DNA from: Arthrobacter sp. PM3
Lineage (GTDB): Bacteria > Actinomycetota > Actinomycetes > Actinomycetales > Micrococcaceae
Assembly (NCBI RefSeq): GCF_003352915.1
Contig: NZ_CP022314.1
Coordinates: forward strand, 3,446,020 to 3,510,019
Length of the DNA: 64,000 bases
Reading direction: 5' to 3'
The notes under the pieces are model-generated. The model saw only the letters and a program-made list of their open reading frames with translations, was not told the origin of the DNA and ran no database searches. Shown in pieces: positions 61,317-64,000 of this stretch. The position numbers and the translations under genes are program-made. Every line of letters begins with the position of its first letter. Position 1 is the first letter of the stretch.

Positions 61317-62639
61317 ATGAGCACGCACGTCGCGGCAGCGGCCCCCGCAGCGGCGCCCGGCCTGGAATCGCAGCCGGGCACACCCACCCGGACCGGGTTG
61401 CTGATCATCGGCGCCAGCCAGTCCGGCGTCCAGCTCGCGGTCTCGCTCCGGGCCCTCGGCTTCGACGAGCACATCACCTTGCTCGGCGACGAGGACCACC
61501 GCCCTTACCAGCGTCCGGCCTTGTCCAAGGAATTCCTGCAAGGCACTGTGGAAAGCGAATCGCTGATCTTCCGGTCCAACACGTACTGGGCCGAACACAA
61601 CGTGGACCTGGTCAAGGGCGAATTCATCGTCCGGATCGACAAAGAACCCGACGGCTCGGGAGTAGCGCACTCCGCGTCCGGGAAGCAGTTCCCGTTCAAG
61701 CGACTGGCCCTCACGGTCGGCGCCCGCGCCCGGAAACTGGAGATTGAGGGCGGGGACCTTGACGGCGTTCTCTACCTGCGCAACGCTGACGACGCCCTGG
61801 CCCTCAAAGCCCGGGTAGGTGACGCCCGGGACGTCGTGGTGATCGGCGGCGGCTTCATCGGCCTCGAAGCTGCGTCCAGCCTGCAGAAGATGGGCAAGAA
61901 CGTCACGGTGCTGGAATTCGGGCCGCGGCTGGTAGGCCGGGCAGTTGGCGAGGAAACGGCCGACTACTTCCTGCAGGCGCACCGCGCCCGCGGGCTGGAC
62001 ATCCGGCTCAACACCGCCGCCGCGCGGTTTACCGCGGACGCGTCCGGGGCCTCCGTCGCCGGCGTCGAACTTCAGGATGGCACCGTGCTGCCCGCTCAGA
62101 TCGTCCTGATCGGGATCGGCGTCATCCCCAACACCCAGCTGGCCGAACAGCTCAGCCTGGCCGTTGACAACGGGATCGTCGTGGACCGGTATGCGCTGGC
62201 CTCCGACGGCACCACGGTCGCGATCGGGGACTGCGCCAACATGCCCAACCCGGTGCCCGGCTCGGCGCCGGGGGAGCGGATCCGGCTCGAAAGCGTCAAC
62301 AACGCGATCGAACACGCCAAGGTGGCCGCCTACTCGCTGACCGGCCGGCGCGAAGAATACGCGGGCATCCCGTGGTTCTGGTCCAACCAGGCCGACCTCA
62401 AACTCCAGATCGCCGGCCTCTGCAACGGATACGACCAGACCGTGATCCGGCGCGACCAGGAACGCGGCAAATTCAGCGTCCTGTACTACCGGCAGGGCCA
62501 GGTCATCGCGGCAGACTGCGTCAACGCACCCCTGGACTTCATGGCCGTCAAGAACGCCCTCGCCAAGGGCCAGAACATCCCCGCCGGCCCCGCCGCGGAC
62601 CCTGCAACACCCCTCAAGACGATCACCACGGACAGCTGA
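61317..62639 (+). CDS. creE: FAD-dependent ferredoxin reductase (CreE-like)
   Basis: 440 residues. First dinucleotide site LLIIGASQSGVQLA after a Pro/Ala-rich N-terminus, second site VVVIGGGFIGLEAAS near 173, and AIGDCANMPNP; the putidaredoxin-reductase family. Takes electrons from NAD(P)H to the ferredoxin. ATG lies 2 bp after the ferredoxin stop. The N-terminal 20 residues look longer than usual. Confidence 0.87.
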   Translation: MSTHVAAAAPAAAPGLESQPGTPTRTGLLIIGASQSGVQLAVSLRALGFDEHITLLGDEDHRPYQRPALSKEFLQGTVESESLIFRSNTYWAEHNVDLVKGEFIVRIDKEPDGSGVAHSASGKQFPFKRLALTVGARARKLEIEGGDLDGVLYLRNADDALALKARVGDARDVVVIGGGFIGLEAASSLQKMGKNVTVLEFGPRLVGRAVGEETADYFLQAHRARGLDIRLNTAAARFTADASGASVAGVELQDGTVLPAQIVLIGIGVIPNTQLAEQLSLAVDNGIVVDRYALASDGTTVAIGDCANMPNPVPGSAPGERIRLESVNNAIEHAKVAAYSLTGRREEYAGIPWFWSNQADLKLQIAGLCNGYDQTVIRRDQERGKFSVLYYRQGQVIAADCVNAPLDFMAVKNALAKGQNIPAGPAADPATPLKTITTDS

Positions 62640-62680
62640 CTGCGCGCAGACAGTAAGTCGGCCGCCACCGAAGGAGCACC

Positions 62681-63418
62681 ATGAGCACCCCCCAGACCCC
62701 GGTCACCGATACCGGCCCCGGCACCTCCGTAGACCCGGCGGCGGAGGCCTTTGCCGCCGCCTATCCCGTCAGGCCCGTCCCGGCACAGGGGCCGGTCGAC
62801 ACCGCACCGATCGCCGCCACCCCCGCAGCCCGGGGCGAGCTCGACGGACTCTGGCGGGCCGTGTTGCACGAGACCCGGACCCGCGGCAACGACATCCACC
62901 TGCCGATTTCCCTCGCCTTCGCCGAACGGCTGTGCCGGGCCCATCCGGACGCCGACGCCGAACTCGTGCGCGTGGCTACGCTGCTGCACGACACCGGCTG
63001 GGCCCACGTGGACGAATCCCGGATCATCTCCGAAGGGTTTGCCGGGGACTGGCGCAAGGCAGCGATACGGTACGAACACGAGAAGCAAGGCTGCGTCGTG
63101 GCCCGCAGGGTCCTGCCCGGGCTCGGCTATCCGGCGGAGTTCGTGGACCGGGTTTGCGCGATCATCGACGGGCACGACACCCGGTTCGTCGCACGCTCCC
63201 TGGAAGATGCCCTGGTGCGCGACGCGGACCGGCTATGGCGCTTCGACCAGGCGGGCATCGCGCTGGCCTCCTCCTGGTTCGGCCTGGACCCGGCCGCCTA
63301 CACCGACCGGCTCGCCGCAGAAATCGTGCCCGAGCTGATCACCCAGGCGGCCGTGGACATGGCCACCGCCGACCTCGGCCGGTCCACCGCCCTGCTCAAG
63401 ACGGCGGTCCTCCGATGA
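62681..63418 (+). CDS. creD: HD-domain phosphohydrolase (CreD-like)
   Basis: 245 residues. HD-fold metal residues: LLHDTGWAHVDE (HD), YEHEKQGCVVARR, CAIIDGHDTRF and DADRLWRFD. HD-domain phosphohydrolases remove phosphate from small molecules. In the cre pathway CreD dephosphorylates the oxidised phosphorylated intermediate. ATG follows AAGGAG; the stop overlaps the next ATG (ATGA). Confidence 0.75.
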   Translation: MSTPQTPVTDTGPGTSVDPAAEAFAAAYPVRPVPAQGPVDTAPIAATPAARGELDGLWRAVLHETRTRGNDIHLPISLAFAERLCRAHPDADAELVRVATLLHDTGWAHVDESRIISEGFAGDWRKAAIRYEHEKQGCVVARRVLPGLGYPAEFVDRVCAIIDGHDTRFVARSLEDALVRDADRLWRFDQAGIALASSWFGLDPAAYTDRLAAEIVPELITQAAVDMATADLGRSTALLKTAVLR

Positions 63419-64000
63419 CCGCCGGGACCCACGAAGCCCCGGCGCTGGCGGCACGCAAAGCGCTGAGGCTGCCGTACACCCACGTGGATGACTTTTTCAT
63501 CGACGGTGGCTGGACTCCGGCGCGCGGAACCGGCCGCAATCCGGTCACGGACCCCGCCACGGGCGAAGTCTGGGGCTCCGTCCCGGACGGCACGGCTGAC
63601 GACGTGGACGCCGCCGTCGGCGCCGCCCGCAGGGCATTCGACGGCGGCATGTGGCCCCGGCTCGCGCCCGCCGAACGGGCCGCCCACTTGGTCCGCATCG
63701 CCGAGGAAGTGGAGAAACGGGCCGAGGCGCTCTCGCTGACCAACAGCCGTGAGAACGGCACGCCGGTGTCCGAATCGGCCGGCGCCGCCGCAAACGCGGC
63801 GGGCATCTTCCGCTACTTCGCGACTCTGGCCGGGTACCTGGAACGTGAGGACGTACGGGCCTTCCCGAAGGGCGGCGGCGAATCGGTGGTGCGGCGTGAC
63901 CCCGTCGGCGTCTGCGCGCTGATCGCGCCATGGAACTTCCCCATCAACCTCGTGGTCATCAAGCTCGCGCCGGCGCTGCTGGCCGGCTGCACCGTGGTGA
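63415..64000 (+). CDS. Aldehyde dehydrogenase, cre cluster (CreC position), partial
   Basis: N-terminal 195 residues only; the window ends inside the gene. FFIDGGWTPARGTGRNPVTD, and PVGVCALIAPWNFPINLVVI near the end, are ALDH signatures. It follows CreD with an ATGA overlap. In order it matches creC and probably oxidises the aldehyde to the carboxylate. The catalytic Cys lies beyond the window. Confidence 0.82.
   Translation, partial: MTAGTHEAPALAARKALRLPYTHVDDFFIDGGWTPARGTGRNPVTDPATGEVWGSVPDGTADDVDAAVGAARRAFDGGMWPRLAPAERAAHLVRIAEEVEKRAEALSLTNSRENGTPVSESAGAAANAAGIFRYFATLAGYLEREDVRAFPKGGGESVVRRDPVGVCALIAPWNFPINLVVIKLAPALLAGCTVV

Overview
The window is high-GC DNA with short intergenic gaps, GTG starts, ATGA/GTGA start-stop overlaps and many one-component regulators. 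Protein content (CsbD, MHS-type transporters, DUF1876, emfourin, MmyB-like regulators, a cre-type cluster) points to a soil actinobacterium of the Micrococcaceae, most likely Arthrobacter, Pseudarthrobacter or a relative. That assignment is inference from gene families, not a database match. I saw no rRNA or tRNA gene, no CRISPR array, no intact insertion sequence and no phage module; this is ordinary accessory chromosome (or a large plasmid) dominated by catabolic islands.

Layout. 1-1000: csbD and two decayed gene ends. 1010-4860: YtcJ-type amidohydrolase and APC permease, divergent from a TetR regulator, with two perfect palindromes between them. 5075-5562: a frameshifted VOC gene. 6030-19814: a nitrogen-compound catabolic island (PucR, M20 carbamoylase/allantoate-type hydrolase, amidohydrolase, two MHS transporters, RraA-like, RidA-like, aminotransferase, LysR, ThDP enzyme, aldehyde dehydrogenase). 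19928-26110: DoxX, dienelactone hydrolase, small membrane protein, TOPRIM protein, an unknown lower-GC gene, cardiolipin synthase, M24 peptidase. 26073-30393: two translationally coupled glycosidases. 30561-34244: two coupled MFS exporters and a divergent MmyB-like regulator. 34300-37080: gene relics around an M20 hydrolase and a lipoprotein. 37129-45817: PadR/ABC1 kinase, lytic transglycosylase, MBL protein, DHFR-like reductase, PEP-mutase-like protein, HhH-GPD protein, DUF1876, SelO.

45854-49966 is the most unusual block: an M43 protease, a histidine phosphatase, an M4 protealysin-type protease coupled to an emfourin-type inhibitor, and a small SARP/BTAD regulator. Neither protease has a signal peptide. 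Each of the three non-regulator promoters carries two (G/A)TAAC(G/A)C repeats exactly 11 bp apart, 8-9 bp before a -10-like hexamer, which is the classical SARP operator geometry. This predicts one small regulon.

50046-54774: small unknown genes, an XRE-cupin regulator divergent from a thioredoxin-reductase-like protein with a clear operator between them, a TetR/EamA exporter pair with a perfect 24-bp operator, and a CX5R phosphatase. 54920-64000 (running off the end): IclR regulator, P450, two-part PEP-synthase-like enzyme, SDR, 2Fe-2S ferredoxin, ferredoxin reductase, HD phosphohydrolase, aldehyde dehydrogenase. This matches, in order, the Corynebacterium glutamicum cre genes for 4-cresol catabolism: phosphorylate the phenol, oxidise the methyl group with a P450 on the phosphorylated substrate, remove the phosphate, finish to the acid.
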